From Aestuariivivens insulae (GTDB lineage Bacteria; Bacteroidota; Bacteroidia; Flavobacteriales; Flavobacteriaceae), in NCBI RefSeq assembly GCF_022662195.1, contig NZ_JAKMCS010000004.1, positions 62,001 to 126,000 of the forward strand: a stretch of DNA of 64,000 nucleotides, written 5' to 3'. This document shows positions 1 to 7,229 of the stretch, one piece after another. Numbering within the stretch: the first letter of the stretch is position 1; each line of letters begins with the position of its first letter. A model generated the notes under the pieces. That model saw nothing but the letters and a program-made list of their open reading frames with translations, was not told where the DNA came from and did no database searches. The translations under genes and the position numbers were made by a program.

Positions 1-429
1 CTCAAATCCTTTCCAGTCTTCTTTAGAATATAAAAATCTTGGAAAATCCTGTGCAGATAGAAGAACGTTGCCATTAAACAACTTGCATTCTTCCTCTGTT
101 AAAGATTTCATTTGATTATTCATTCTTCGAGTTCTATTTCTATAATTTTCCTCAAAATTAGCTATCAGAACCTTCTTTGGTTCTGCAATCAATTCACTAC
201 CGAAAAATTGATTTCTTCCTGTAGCTAGTGACATGGCTAAATTTTCAGAAAATATAGTTTTCCCAGATTTACTAGGTCCGAAAAAGTATCCAAATGACAC
301 ATCTTCGATTCCTCGCCAATAAAATTTTGGCTCTGGTTCGTTTTTCAAAACTTCACCTAATTGAATAGGACTTTTTACATCATATATAGAGCTTTCTCTC
401 TTCGTTTTCTCCATACTTTGCTCTTTCAT
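1..429 (-). CDS. AAA-family ATPase, RepA/AAA_25-like (3' part outside window)
   Basis: This open frame starts at an ATG at 427-429 and runs off the left edge, so only the first 143 residues are visible. A Walker A loop, GPSKSGKT, lies at about residues 51-58. It is followed by the stretch VLIANFEEN, with acidic residues after a hydrophobic strand, as in RepA-like hexameric helicase or RecA-fold ATPases (AAA_25 type) of plasmids, phages and integrative elements. In those families the protein acts in replication of the element. It is the last visible gene of a minus-strand cluster containing an SSB-like protein and a Sak4-like ATPase, which supports a DNA-metabolism role. The P-loop is seen directly; the helicase assignment is inference, because Walker B and later motifs are outside the window. 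Confidence 0.7.
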   Translation of the reverse strand, partial: MKEQSMEKTKRESSIYDVKSPIQLGEVLKNEPEPKFYWRGIEDVSFGYFFGPSKSGKTIFSENLAMSLATGRNQFFGSELIAEPKKVLIANFEENYRNRTRRMNNQMKSLTEEECKLFNGNVLLSAQDFPRFLYSKEDWKGFE

Positions 430-723
430 TTACTTTTATATACGCCCTATTAACGCAAAAAATTAATAATAGCACCATCGTAAATAGGATTGATCCTAAA
501 ATTTTTATATACTAATTACACGTAACTTGCGCAATACACGCAACATTACAGGTTAAACCGATAAAAAAAATTGAAAGGGGTTAAGATAGTTATTTGGCTT
601 TTTTAAGGCTCTATTGCCACCAATGTACTGTTAAAACTCATAGGCTCTTAACCAGTGAATTACAAAAGTACTAAAAATATCGATTACTTTTATTTTTGGT
701 GATTTAAAAATTGTTGGATTGAT
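430..723. other. AT-rich spacer inside the island
   Basis: There is no convincing gene here. The stretch contains clustered GCAA/TTGC words near 526-553 but no clear hairpin terminator and no exact TAnnTTTG promoter box toward the ATPase gene on its left. It may hold a control site for the replication-type module. Confidence 0.3.
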
Positions 724-978
724 TTAATCATCTACTATAATCTCAAAATGATGGTAATAGTAAAACTGCCCTTTAATCTTATACACAGTTTTAAGTTCCA
801 TAGTCACCTTTACCTCTTCGACCCATACTTCCTGACCAGTTTTTAGGTCACCCACATCCTGCAATACAAGTACTTTAAAAGGGCAAAACAACAACTTCAA
901 CAGATTGTTCCATGTCACCACGTAAAGCTCCTTAGGATTGCTATATCTGAGCCATTCAGCCAATTCCTTTTCGTTCAT
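724..978 (-). CDS. Hypothetical protein, 84 aa
   Basis: This is a small protein of unknown family. It has no signal peptide, no cysteine motif and no recognisable nucleotide-binding loop. The C-terminal half is rich in beta-branched and aromatic residues (YKIKGQFYYYHHFEII), suggesting a small beta fold. It sits between the Sak4-like ATPase upstream and the RepA-like ATPase downstream on the same strand, so it is probably an accessory of the same mobile-element module. Gaps of 110 and 294 bases to its neighbours leave open whether it shares their transcript. The coding call rests on gene position and an intact frame. Confidence 0.55.
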   Translation of the reverse strand: MNEKELAEWLRYSNPKELYVVTWNNLLKLLFCPFKVLVLQDVGDLKTGQEVWVEEVKVTMELKTVYKIKGQFYYYHHFEIIVDD

Positions 979-1088
979 TTTATATTTTGTTTTTTAGATG
1001 ATTTTCTTCATAAACAGCTATAATATTAATTTGACGAAATACATTCAGCTGGGTAACTTGTTGCAAAAAAGCTGTATTATTTACCTTT

Positions 1089-1826
1089 TCACGCATTTTT
1101 TCCTTCAACTATTTCTTCCTTTCGAATAACCTGAGAATCCTTTTCAAACTTCAGCTCATTATTACACCATTCACGAATTTTTTTACCTGTTCCAGAGTTA
1201 ATTATAAACTTATCACTGGATTCAAAAAGAGATGTTCTGTTCTTGGTAACTTTAGCAAAATGTTCTGAGTCAATTTTAAAAACCAAGGAAAATTCAAACT
1301 CTATGTCATTCCTTTGTATAGCCTTTAAGCCAATTTTTTCAGGTACTATCTTCCCATTAATATTATTTAAAACATAATTCTGTTTAGTTCTCATAGTGGC
1401 AATTATATGGACATCTGCATATAATATTTTATTTATAAATTCATCCTGTAAAGGGGTAATTTGTTTCCAGTTCATAAATGAATTTTTACCATCAAGCTTT
1501 GAGTGAAGCTCCAAAAGGTATGTCCAGCAATGAGAAATTGAATCCAAAACAATAACTTCAATACCTTGATTTATACATAAATCAATGGCTTTAATATATT
1601 TACTTGGGCAGTAAGGAGGTTTTAGAGTTAAGACATTAAAATCCCCTAGGTGGGCGTAAAGGTCAGCTGAACCACCTTCTGAATCTATAACTGCTACTTT
1701 AGAATAATCATCATTAGTCAAACCCTTAGCCAATAATAAACTTGAATAAGTCTTGCCAGTTCCTGAACATCCTTGAATGGCTAATTTTATTTTTACTTTT
1801 TTTCGTTCTGATTTTCTTAGTTCCAT
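1089..1826 (-). CDS. AAA_24 / Sak4-like RecA-fold ATPase
   Basis: This 245-aa protein has a Walker A loop, GCSGTGKT, at residues 19-26. A strand of the form VAVIDSEGG follows at about 46-53, and a Walker B-like VIVLDSIS at about 92-99. The sequence around residues 140-150 (IIATMRTKQNY) fits the sensor region of the AAA_24 family. That family includes Sak4, a phage single-strand annealing recombinase that works with a single-stranded-DNA-binding protein, as well as general phage nucleotide-binding proteins. The next gene upstream encodes an SSB-like protein, which is the expected partner. The P-loop and Walker B are seen; the recombinase function is inferred from family and context. It could instead be a plain plasmid partition or replication ATPase. 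Confidence 0.72.
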   Translation of the reverse strand: MELRKSERKKVKIKLAIQGCSGTGKTYSSLLLAKGLTNDDYSKVAVIDSEGGSADLYAHLGDFNVLTLKPPYCPSKYIKAIDLCINQGIEVIVLDSISHCWTYLLELHSKLDGKNSFMNWKQITPLQDEFINKILYADVHIIATMRTKQNYVLNNINGKIVPEKIGLKAIQRNDIEFEFSLVFKIDSEHFAKVTKNRTSLFESSDKFIINSGTGKKIREWCNNELKFEKDSQVIRKEEIVEGKNA

Positions 1827-1937
1827 AATTGAATTGTTTATTGTTTATACTTTTTTTGATTACACTATCTAATAATTTGTGACATAAAAAAAAGAGCCAC
1901 ATCACTGTAGCCCTCGTTTAAGTCTTCTTGATCGTTG

Positions 1938-2348
1938 TCATGCCACCACTTCTTCATCAACCACATGCTCCCCTACAATGCTTTCTTCTGCCAATGGTGT
2001 TAGCGGAATGGCTTCTGTTGGTTTCTTGCCCAGCAATCTTTCTATATCCACGGATGCTCCTGGCAATTGTGCCACAGCCCTCCCTGCATAGTCCCCTTCA
2101 GCCTGTATGGCTAGGCTGATACGCTTGCCCACTTTAAAGATATCTGGGTGTGCCATAATGCTCCTGCTGTAAAAACGGGTCAAAATGTCCTCTTCGCCAC
2201 CATCTGGGTATTTGATCTTGGCTGTTCCCAAATGATAAGGGGTTTCCTTGTGGTTGTTTAGGGTCAATACTTCTTCCCTGATCTCTGTAATACTTGCTGG
2301 AATATGGATTTCAAATAATCCTGTTTCCTTGTTCTGTCTTTGTACCAT
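1938..2348 (-). CDS. SSB-like / OB-fold protein of mobile elements
   Basis: This 136-aa protein has alternating beta strands (FEIHIPASITEI, YHLGTAKIKYPDG, ILTRFYSRSIM, GKRISLAIQAEGDY). That pattern is compatible with an OB fold, and the tail is acidic and low in complexity (EEVVA at the end). It lacks the DDxIPF tip of classical bacterial SSB. It lies 111 bases upstream of the Sak4-like ATPase on the same strand, and Sak4 proteins are typically encoded beside an SSB. The assignment is therefore by context and general fold, not by a diagnostic motif. It may be the first gene of the replication/recombination module, since 214 untranslated bases separate it from the next operon. Confidence 0.5.
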   Translation of the reverse strand: MVQRQNKETGLFEIHIPASITEIREEVLTLNNHKETPYHLGTAKIKYPDGGEEDILTRFYSRSIMAHPDIFKVGKRISLAIQAEGDYAGRAVAQLPGASVDIERLLGKKPTEAIPLTPLAEESIVGEHVVDEEVVA

Positions 2349-2562
2349 TGTAAAAATGTTTAATCGTTAATAAATAATTTTCATGTCCAAACCACGGGGG
2401 GATGGAACAGAAACAAATGCGAGTAGGGGGTGATCTTTAGATTAAACCACGCTTACGTTGGTTCCAAATTTTTAAAATTGAAAAAGAATGGGGGGTACCA
2501 ACAAAATATTGATGGTTTCAAAAACTCAAAACCGATCTGAAATTTGGGTAAAAAAAATTTTT

Positions 2563-2994
2563 TTATTGCTTGACCAGATCAAAAAATAACTGGCTTGAAC
2601 CTTTGGAGGAAACCATTAGGTTGAGCTTCCCCTGTTTTTTGTAGAAGGTTACCTTTTCTCTTGCCTGTCCATCTAAATGTTCGGCTAGGCATTGATATAT
2701 GTGGTATTGTATATTGTCCTTTTCAATGGTTTCAACTGGTTCCACCACCCTATAGGCTAATATCTTATTAGGTATCCTTGGGTCTTGGACGATGATGTCC
2801 CCTACACCTTTTTCTCCATCAATAGCTATTGCAATATTGAACTTGGTGCTTTCCGTAAAATCCTCATTTGGATTGGCATGGTCTGTATAGCTGGCCCTTT
2901 GGCTTACATATGTACCGTTAAACCCTTGGGCATATAGTCCCAAGTTAAGGCACATAATCAGCACCAATGCACTAAACTTGAATAGAATTCCCAT
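2563..2994 (-). CDS. Secreted protein of unknown function, 143 aa
   Basis: The N-terminus MGILFKFSALVLIMCLNLGLYAQG is a typical flavobacterial signal peptide ending at an A-Q-G site, so the product is probably periplasmic or exported. The mature part of about 120 residues is predicted to be mostly beta (for example KFNIAIAIDGEKGVGDIIVQ) with no recognised catalytic motif. It is the last gene of a tightly packed minus-strand operon, ten bases after the zinc-ribbon gene. Low-complexity poly-A/T follows at about 2552-2567 but no strong hairpin is seen. The function is unknown. Confidence 0.65.
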   Translation of the reverse strand: MGILFKFSALVLIMCLNLGLYAQGFNGTYVSQRASYTDHANPNEDFTESTKFNIAIAIDGEKGVGDIIVQDPRIPNKILAYRVVEPVETIEKDNIQYHIYQCLAEHLDGQAREKVTFYKKQGKLNLMVSSKGSSQLFFDLVKQ

Positions 2995-3003
2995 AATATT
3001 TAT

Positions 3004-3342
3004 TTAATCCCAAAGGATAGCGCCTATTTTAAACTGAAGGTTAAAACTGTCACAGCTTGGACATCTATAATAGCCATCTGTTAGGATGTTATCGAAGCTT
3101 TGTACAATTTCATTTTTACCCTTTTTGCCAATAAGCTTTTTATTGTTATAAGGGATAACTTTCCGTGAGTTGCAGTCTGGACAAACCAAGGGCTCAGCTT
3201 TTAAATTGCCCTCCACCAAATCCTTACAATTAGTGCAATAACAAGGAAAGTACTGTACCGTTCTATAGTTAAGCATACCGCCCCCTACTGAGGATTCCTT
3301 TTCATAACCACATTTACAGATTGCCTTAACGGTTGATCCCAT
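3004..3342 (-). CDS. Zinc-ribbon protein, 112 aa
   Basis: The protein carries four paired-cysteine clusters: CKCG near residue 9, CYCTNC near 34-39, CPDC near 54-57 and CPSC near 94-97. This suggests two zinc-ribbon modules. There is no signal peptide or membrane segment, so it is probably cytoplasmic. Similar small zinc ribbons occur as nucleic-acid or protein adaptors, but no specific family is recognised. It lies two bases downstream of a membrane-anchored protein gene and nine bases upstream of a secreted protein gene, so it is co-expressed with exported products, an unusual pairing. Confidence 0.68.
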   Translation of the reverse strand: MGSTVKAICKCGYEKESSVGGGMLNYRTVQYFPCYCTNCKDLVEGNLKAEPLVCPDCNSRKVIPYNNKKLIGKKGKNEIVQSFDNILTDGYYRCPSCDSFNLQFKIGAILWD

Positions 3343-3344
3343 AT

Positions 3345-3731
3345 CTAATTATTGCTTTCCTTTTTCATTAGCTTTAATAGAAAAATCATTATTGTAACAA
3401 TGGCAAGGACAATAACGGTAATAGAAACGAATTTATATTGCTCCTTTCTTTTGTTTTCTTCCCTGTTTCTTATAATCAGTTCCTCTAGATCTTCTCCTTC
3501 ATTTAATGATAAACTTGGATTTAATCCATAGTCATATTTACTTTCTCCATAACTGGTATTTCTTCCCAATTCTGTTGAACCAGTATTAGAAATCCTGTAT
3601 TTTGCACTAGTTGAATCTTTTGCAATATCATATAGACTTATTTGTTTTGAACCTTTAGAAGGATACTTTACTGTGTTATTTTGTTGGATGGCAATGTTAA
3701 GCACCATTGCCAATATTATTATTGTCTTCAT
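3345..3731 (-). CDS. Exported single-pass membrane protein, 128 aa
   Basis: A short hydrophobic N-terminus (MKTIIILAMVLNIAIQQ) looks like a signal peptide or anchor. A polar middle region of about 75 residues is rich in S, Y and N. A second hydrophobic helix near residues 103-120 (VSITVIVLAIVTIMIFLL) is followed by a positively charged tail KLMKKESNN. The layout predicts a periplasmic middle domain held by a C-terminal inner-membrane helix. It is 11 bases downstream of the 115-aa gene and 2 bases upstream of the zinc-ribbon gene, in the middle of the six-gene operon. No family is recognised. Confidence 0.62.
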   Translation of the reverse strand: MKTIIILAMVLNIAIQQNNTVKYPSKGSKQISLYDIAKDSTSAKYRISNTGSTELGRNTSYGESKYDYGLNPSLSLNEGEDLEELIIRNREENKRKEQYKFVSITVIVLAIVTIMIFLLKLMKKESNN

Positions 3732-3742
3732 GTTGTTTTATT

Positions 3743-4090
3743 TTAAAAAGGCATGCTACCTTCTCTAAGAGGTCTATTTCTGCACTCTTCAATCCTAAAT
3801 TCATCTTCAGTTTCTTGATGAATAACATATCTAATAATAAATTCATCTGTTTCAGGGTGGTGAAAGCTATAAGCTTTAGCAGTTGGATAACAATATTTAC
3901 ATTTAGAAGGTTTCGCTATAAGTGAATTTACTCCCTGTTTCATTAAGCCATCAAAAAGCTTTTGAAGTTCTGTAATGAATTCTTGTTTTGTACTATGGGA
4001 ATAGTATAATTCATCAAGTTTATTCAGGCGATCAATGTTAAGTTCCTCAAAAGCACCCAAGACCCCTTTTGTTAATTCCTTCAATTCCAT
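3743..4090 (-). CDS. Hypothetical cytoplasmic protein, 115 aa
   Basis: The N-terminal 55 residues look helical (ELKELTKGVLGAFEELNIDRLNKLDEL). They are followed by a segment KCKYCYP near residue 63 and a pair of histidines a few residues later (YSFHH). A CxxC plus His arrangement could bind a metal, but this is only suggestive. The protein is not exported. It lies five bases downstream of the 140-aa gene and 11 bases upstream of the membrane protein gene. No family is recognised; membership of the operon is the main clue to its role. Confidence 0.6.
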   Translation of the reverse strand: MELKELTKGVLGAFEELNIDRLNKLDELYYSHSTKQEFITELQKLFDGLMKQGVNSLIAKPSKCKYCYPTAKAYSFHHPETDEFIIRYVIHQETEDEFRIEECRNRPLREGSMPF

Positions 4091-4095
4091 AAAAC

Positions 4096-4518
4096 CTATG
4101 CTCTTAATTCTTCCAAAATAGAAACAACAATAAAATTAACATCACTGCCATATTTACTTTTGGAATCCTCATTCACAATTTGATTATAAGATTGCTGAAT
4201 AATGGCATACAGTTCATTGATATTAACCAATAACATTGGTATTATATCATCATCAACATCTGCCAAATACATCATCATTATGAACAATGGGACATCACCA
4301 TAGCAACTATCCAATATGATGTCCAATTTATCTCTATTAATGAATTTGGTGTTTGGCAAATGTGTGTTATATGTTTCAACAAGAACCCCAAGATTTTCTA
4401 TTAATATATCAAAATCGGAATTGCATAATGGAACTTTTTGACCAACATTTATATGTGTGTTAATTAATTGATTCATGAAAAGCAATGGGTTGTTCTCTAA
4501 ACTTAAAATATAGGACAT
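4096..4518 (-). CDS. Hypothetical acidic protein, 140 aa
   Basis: The protein is acidic and predicted all-helical, with segments such as NPLLFMNQLINTHI and IPMLLVNINELYAIIQQSYNQI. It has no cysteine cluster, signal peptide or P-loop. It is the second gene of the operon, 35 bases after the stop of the lipoprotein gene and 5 bases before the 115-aa gene. Acidic helical proteins of this size in such islands are sometimes immunity or adaptor proteins, but nothing here shows that. The function is unknown. Confidence 0.6.
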   Translation of the reverse strand: MSYILSLENNPLLFMNQLINTHINVGQKVPLCNSDFDILIENLGVLVETYNTHLPNTKFINRDKLDIILDSCYGDVPLFIMMMYLADVDDDIIPMLLVNINELYAIIQQSYNQIVNEDSKSKYGSDVNFIVVSILEELRA

Positions 4519-4553
4519 TGTATTTGTTTATTTATTTTGTTAATGCTTTAGCT

Positions 4554-5414
4554 TTAATAGGTAATTATATCTACACTTGAAATATTGCCGTTAAAATCAG
4601 TATAGCTTATTCTAGCGGGATAGCCTTCTTTATCGTATTGATAGGTGGCATCATACAATAATTCCCCATTCTTATATACTTTGGTAACGTTGTTCCTGAA
4701 AAGCTTTAAACCCATATCCTCCGAAGAGATATAGTCAAACCCTGTACAGGTATAGATTCCAAGTATGCCAAAGCCCTGGTTCAATTGAAAAAATGGATTG
4801 GGGTTGTTATCATATTCAAAGGTGTAATCATAATTATCATTTAACTCCCCTGATGTATCGTACTCCTTTTTGTTTAGGTTACTTATATTTCCACCTGAAT
4901 AGGTTAAGGTCACTTTCTCCCATAGACCTATTTCCCTTAGAAACCATTCTGCCGTATGTAAGGTTCCATCGGAATTATAAATAAATTGGTAATTTATAAA
5001 TGTTCCATCTGCCTGCATCTTGACAAGCTTTTTATTTTCATATACAAAGTTTAACACATAGGTGTCGTTTTTAGCCTTAAAAGCATCTAGGTCAAAAGTA
5101 TTTGGATCAAAAGTGCCTCCCTCAAAACTTGTAAACCCATCATAGCGCTTTGAGACTTTTCCAGCACTGTTATATTCAAAGTGGTACAATGTTCCGCTAC
5201 AGTTATCTAGGTATACATAGGTAAGCCTATCGTTCTCATAGATAAACTGTGAGCCATCATCATAACTTGACGGGTCTTTCTTTAGAATTTTTTTAATGTA
5301 CTTCCCATTTTGTTTAGGAGGTTCTTCTTGATTGTCATTGGTGCTTTCATTACTGCTACAGGCTGTTATAAGGAACAGCAGTAACATACTTGTTTTTAAA
5401 AATGTTGTTTTCAT
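4554..5414 (-). CDS. Lipoprotein with YD-like beta repeats, 286 aa
   Basis: The start is placed at the ATG at 5412-5414. From there a clear lipoprotein signal is read, with lipobox LITAC and Cys near residue 19; a longer frame upstream would put about 35 unrelated residues in front. The mature protein shows repeated short motifs such as FIYENDRLTYVYLDN, FEYNSAGKVSKRY, FVYENKKLVKM and FIYNSDGTLHTAEW. These resemble the RHS/YD-type or DUF4595-like repeats common in Bacteroidota surface lipoproteins. It is the first gene of a six-gene operon and is divergent from the XRE regulator, whose operators lie within the shared 114-base gap. It is probably outer-membrane or periplasmic; the ligand is unknown. 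Confidence 0.75.
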   Translation of the reverse strand: MKTTFLKTSMLLLFLITACSSNESTNDNQEEPPKQNGKYIKKILKKDPSSYDDGSQFIYENDRLTYVYLDNCSGTLYHFEYNSAGKVSKRYDGFTSFEGGTFDPNTFDLDAFKAKNDTYVLNFVYENKKLVKMQADGTFINYQFIYNSDGTLHTAEWFLREIGLWEKVTLTYSGGNISNLNKKEYDTSGELNDNYDYTFEYDNNPNPFFQLNQGFGILGIYTCTGFDYISSEDMGLKLFRNNVTKVYKNGELLYDATYQYDKEGYPARISYTDFNGNISSVDIITY

Positions 5415-5468
5415 TGGTTTAAGTTTTAAGTTAACGGATAGTATTTTGGTTAATAAATATAAAAAAAA

Positions 5469-5476
5469 CATATTTG
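5469..5476 (+). promoter_or_regulatory. Candidate -7 box for the XRE regulator
   Basis: CATATTTG matches the Bacteroidota TAnnTTTG box with one change, and a TTTG lies 20 bases further upstream (5445-5448). A start of transcription would fall near 5483, inside the first operator. Confidence 0.45.
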
Positions 5477-5477
5477 A

Positions 5478-5495
5478 CAGAACATATATGTTCTG
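5478..5495. promoter_or_regulatory. Perfect 18-bp palindromic operator (O1)
   Basis: CAGAACATATATGTTCTG is its own reverse complement. It lies between the lipoprotein operon and the XRE gene, at the predicted transcription start of the latter. It is a likely binding site of the XRE dimer, allowing autoregulation and control of the divergent operon. Confidence 0.7.
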
Positions 5496-5512
5496 CTGTT
5501 TTTTTATCAAAT

Positions 5513-5528
5513 AGAGCAAATTTGTTCT
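5513..5528. promoter_or_regulatory. Second, near-palindromic operator (O2)
   Basis: AGAGCAAATTTGTTCT differs from a perfect palindrome by one position pair and shares the outer word AGA.CA / TGTTCT with O1. It ends one base before the ATG of the XRE gene, exactly where a ribosome binding site would be. Binding here could block initiation. Confidence 0.6.
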
Positions 5529-5771
5529 ATGGCTAAAAAACCATTAGATAATTTTGATTCTGAAACAATTATTAAATTGGGTAGGCGTATAAAGTTTTTA
5601 CGTAATGAAAGAAATATGACCCAAATGGACGTAGCCGTGTTGTTGAATATAGACCCCTCTGCTGTTAGAAGATATGAAAGAGGCAGGGTTGAAATGGGGT
5701 TTACTACATTAATGAAGTTTGCAGAAGCTTTACAAGTTACAGTTAATGACTTGCTTTATTCTGAAGAATAG
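5529..5771 (+). CDS. XRE-family HTH transcriptional regulator, 80 aa
   Basis: The protein is a compact lambda-Cro/XRE helix-turn-helix covering about residues 13-75. It has the typical pattern LGRRIKFLRNERNMTQMDVA, then LNIDPSAVRRYERG as the recognition helix region, and FAEALQVTVNDLLY at the end. It has no extra domain, as in C-protein or antitoxin-type repressors. It starts at the ATG directly after operator O2 and is divergent from the six-gene unknown operon. It most likely represses both itself and that operon. The family call is firm; the target assignment is inferred from the operators. Confidence 0.85.
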   Translation: MAKKPLDNFDSETIIKLGRRIKFLRNERNMTQMDVAVLLNIDPSAVRRYERGRVEMGFTTLMKFAEALQVTVNDLLYSEE

Positions 5772-5777
5772 AATAAC

Positions 5778-5809
5778 AGACCTCTCCATTTTGATAAAAA
5801 GTAGGCTTA
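5778..5809 (+). repeat. Direct repeat copy 1 (about 32 bp)
   Basis: This segment begins AGACCTCTCCATTTTGATAA and closely matches 6281-6313. The two copies flank the 116-aa gene. Confidence 0.55.
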
Positions 5810-5899
5810 TTATCATGTCTGAACCAATATAGTCCTTTGTTATTAATTCCAATTTTATCTTGCAAACTTAACTTTCAATACATATTTTAGATAAGTATT

Positions 5900-6250
5900 A
5901 TGCTTATATTTATGATTGAAAAGTTTACAATTGATCAAATTAAATCTGAATTAATTAATTCTTGCATAACTTTTAAACCTAAGTCTTTCAAACCATATTT
6001 AATGGCTGATAATGTTTCTGTTGATTTCCCTACTAAGAAAAGGTTTTACAAATTCTTTAAACGTATGGTAAAATGCGCTAAACATAATTCTAAAGGACAA
6101 TTAATTCCTATAATGAAGTTTACGGAAAGCAAAATTGAGCAAAAAGAATATAGCCTGAGTTTCTATGATGCCTATCACAAATATTCAAGGTTAACCTTAC
6201 CAATAATTGAGACCGAAGAAGTGCTACATTTGGATATTAATCCTTTTTAA
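5900..6250 (+). CDS. Hypothetical protein, 116 aa
   Basis: This is a basic, aromatic-rich protein with no signal peptide and no recognised motif. The middle part (FPTKKRFYKFFKRMVKCAKHNSKG) is strongly positive and could contact nucleic acid. A second in-frame ATG at 5912 (residue 5, starting MIEKF) is an equally good start. It stands alone between two copies of a 32-bp direct repeat, with promoter-poor AT-rich flanks, in the accessory island. The function is unknown. Confidence 0.55.
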   Translation: MLIFMIEKFTIDQIKSELINSCITFKPKSFKPYLMADNVSVDFPTKKRFYKFFKRMVKCAKHNSKGQLIPIMKFTESKIEQKEYSLSFYDAYHKYSRLTLPIIETEEVLHLDINPF

Positions 6251-6280
6251 TATTATAGTAAATAACACTTTTAAAAGATT

Positions 6281-6313
6281 AGACCTCTTCAATTTTGATA
6301 AAAAAGTGGATTA
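6281..6313 (+). repeat. Direct repeat copy 2 (about 33 bp)
   Basis: This segment begins AGACCTCTTCAATTTTGATA and matches 5778-5809 with a few differences. Together the copies bracket the 116-aa gene, suggesting duplication or a small inserted cassette. Confidence 0.55.
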
Positions 6314-6320
6314 GTTGTCA

Positions 6321-6335
6321 CCAACTTGTCAAGTT
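6321..6335 (+). promoter_or_regulatory. ACTTGTCA-type palindrome upstream of the 200-aa gene
   Basis: CCAACTTGTCAAGTT contains the near-perfect palindrome AACTTGTCAAGTT. Its exact reverse complement occurs at 12848-12862 upstream of the integrase. A further half-site AGTTGTCA lies just before it (6313-6320). Confidence 0.5.
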
Positions 6336-6508
6336 CTAAATACTTTTATCACTTATCTAATAGATTTAAATTACTCAGAGAATATAATTTAATCCTAGGC
6401 TCTCGCTACTAATCTAGGTTTATTAAATTTATGTTGCCAACAAATGATATTTTTTCATTAAACCACAGTTTTGCAGCATTCATAATAAATTTATAAATCA
6501 TAACTATC

Positions 6509-7111
6509 ATGGAAAGAAGAACATCAGTTAGACGGATTATGTTAGACTTATTATATATCAAGGAACAAGTCAAGGAGAAATTTAAGGACAATAAAAATTA
6601 CATGGAAATATTAAACTATTTAGATAAAGAAGATTATTTAGACGATGATATACCCCTGCCCAGTTTTAAGCAAATAGAACAAGATACTCGCATCAAATCT
6701 TACCATATAAGGAAACGGTTAATTGATATGTATAATATTCTTTTTAGTTCCGATGAAGACGTTGAGTTAGATTTTAAATCCTCTGAAATTTATTTTTACT
6801 TACAAAACAATAAAGAATACGCTTCATTTAAATGCAAAAAACTTAATTACATTCCTAGAATTGGAGAAAATATGGACCTACCATTTATTAAAGAAAAAGT
6901 GGGTTGTGATTATTTTTACGTAGATGACATAAGACACTACTACTATAGCAGAAAACAAACAATTTACATCTATTTAAAATCTGGTATGTTTAACTCTTAT
7001 TGGTATACTAGACTTCATGAGGCTGAAGAAAAAAAAGAACTGCCTTTTAAGGATTTTTATAATCTCTCCGATTGGGAGTTAAAAAGGAGATTATTATTCA
7101 AAAAGCCCTAA
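6509..7111 (+). CDS. Hypothetical protein, 200 aa
   Basis: The N-terminal 75 residues are helical and charged, including PSFKQIEQDTRIKSYHIRKR, which reads like a small helix-turn-helix (a helix, a turn at DTRIKSY, a second helix). The C-terminal part is aromatic-rich and probably beta (YDDIRHYYYSRKQTIYIYL-like composition near residues 138-160). There is no export signal. It may be a DNA-binding regulator of the island, but no family is recognised. It stands between the palindrome at 6321 and the restriction-modification cassette, on the same strand as the latter. Confidence 0.55.
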   Translation: MERRTSVRRIMLDLLYIKEQVKEKFKDNKNYMEILNYLDKEDYLDDDIPLPSFKQIEQDTRIKSYHIRKRLIDMYNILFSSDEDVELDFKSSEIYFYLQNNKEYASFKCKKLNYIPRIGENMDLPFIKEKVGCDYFYVDDIRHYYYSRKQTIYIYLKSGMFNSYWYTRLHEAEEKKELPFKDFYNLSDWELKRRLLFKKP

Positions 7112-7182
7112 TGAGGTGCTAAAAAATCAAAAACCTATTTATTCTAAAAACCAAAAGAGCTAAAATTTTCCCTCAACACTAC

Positions 7183-7211
7183 TTGAATATTGAGAAAATT
7201 ATTTAGATTTG
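7183..7211 (+). promoter_or_regulatory. Promoter of the restriction-modification cassette
   Basis: TTG at 7183-7185 and TAGATTTG at 7204-7211 are separated by 18 bases, a good match to the Bacteroidota -33/-7 consensus (TTG, about 19, TAnnTTTG). Transcription would start near 7217-7219, on top of the first ATG of the controller gene. Confidence 0.65.
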
Positions 7212-7229
7212 TCAAAAAATGACAAGTCT
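7205..7229. promoter_or_regulatory. Inverted-repeat operator of the controller gene
   Basis: The arms AGATTTGTCA (7205-7214) and TGACAAGTCT (7220-7229) match at nine of ten positions around a 5-base A spacer. The site overlaps the -7 box and the possible start codon at 7219, a normal place for a C-box that gives autorepression. Confidence 0.68.

Noticed and set aside
1928-2119. 63-aa plus-strand open frame
   Set aside because: It lies antisense to the SSB-like gene, has no promoter or start context, and its composition is that of a shadow frame.
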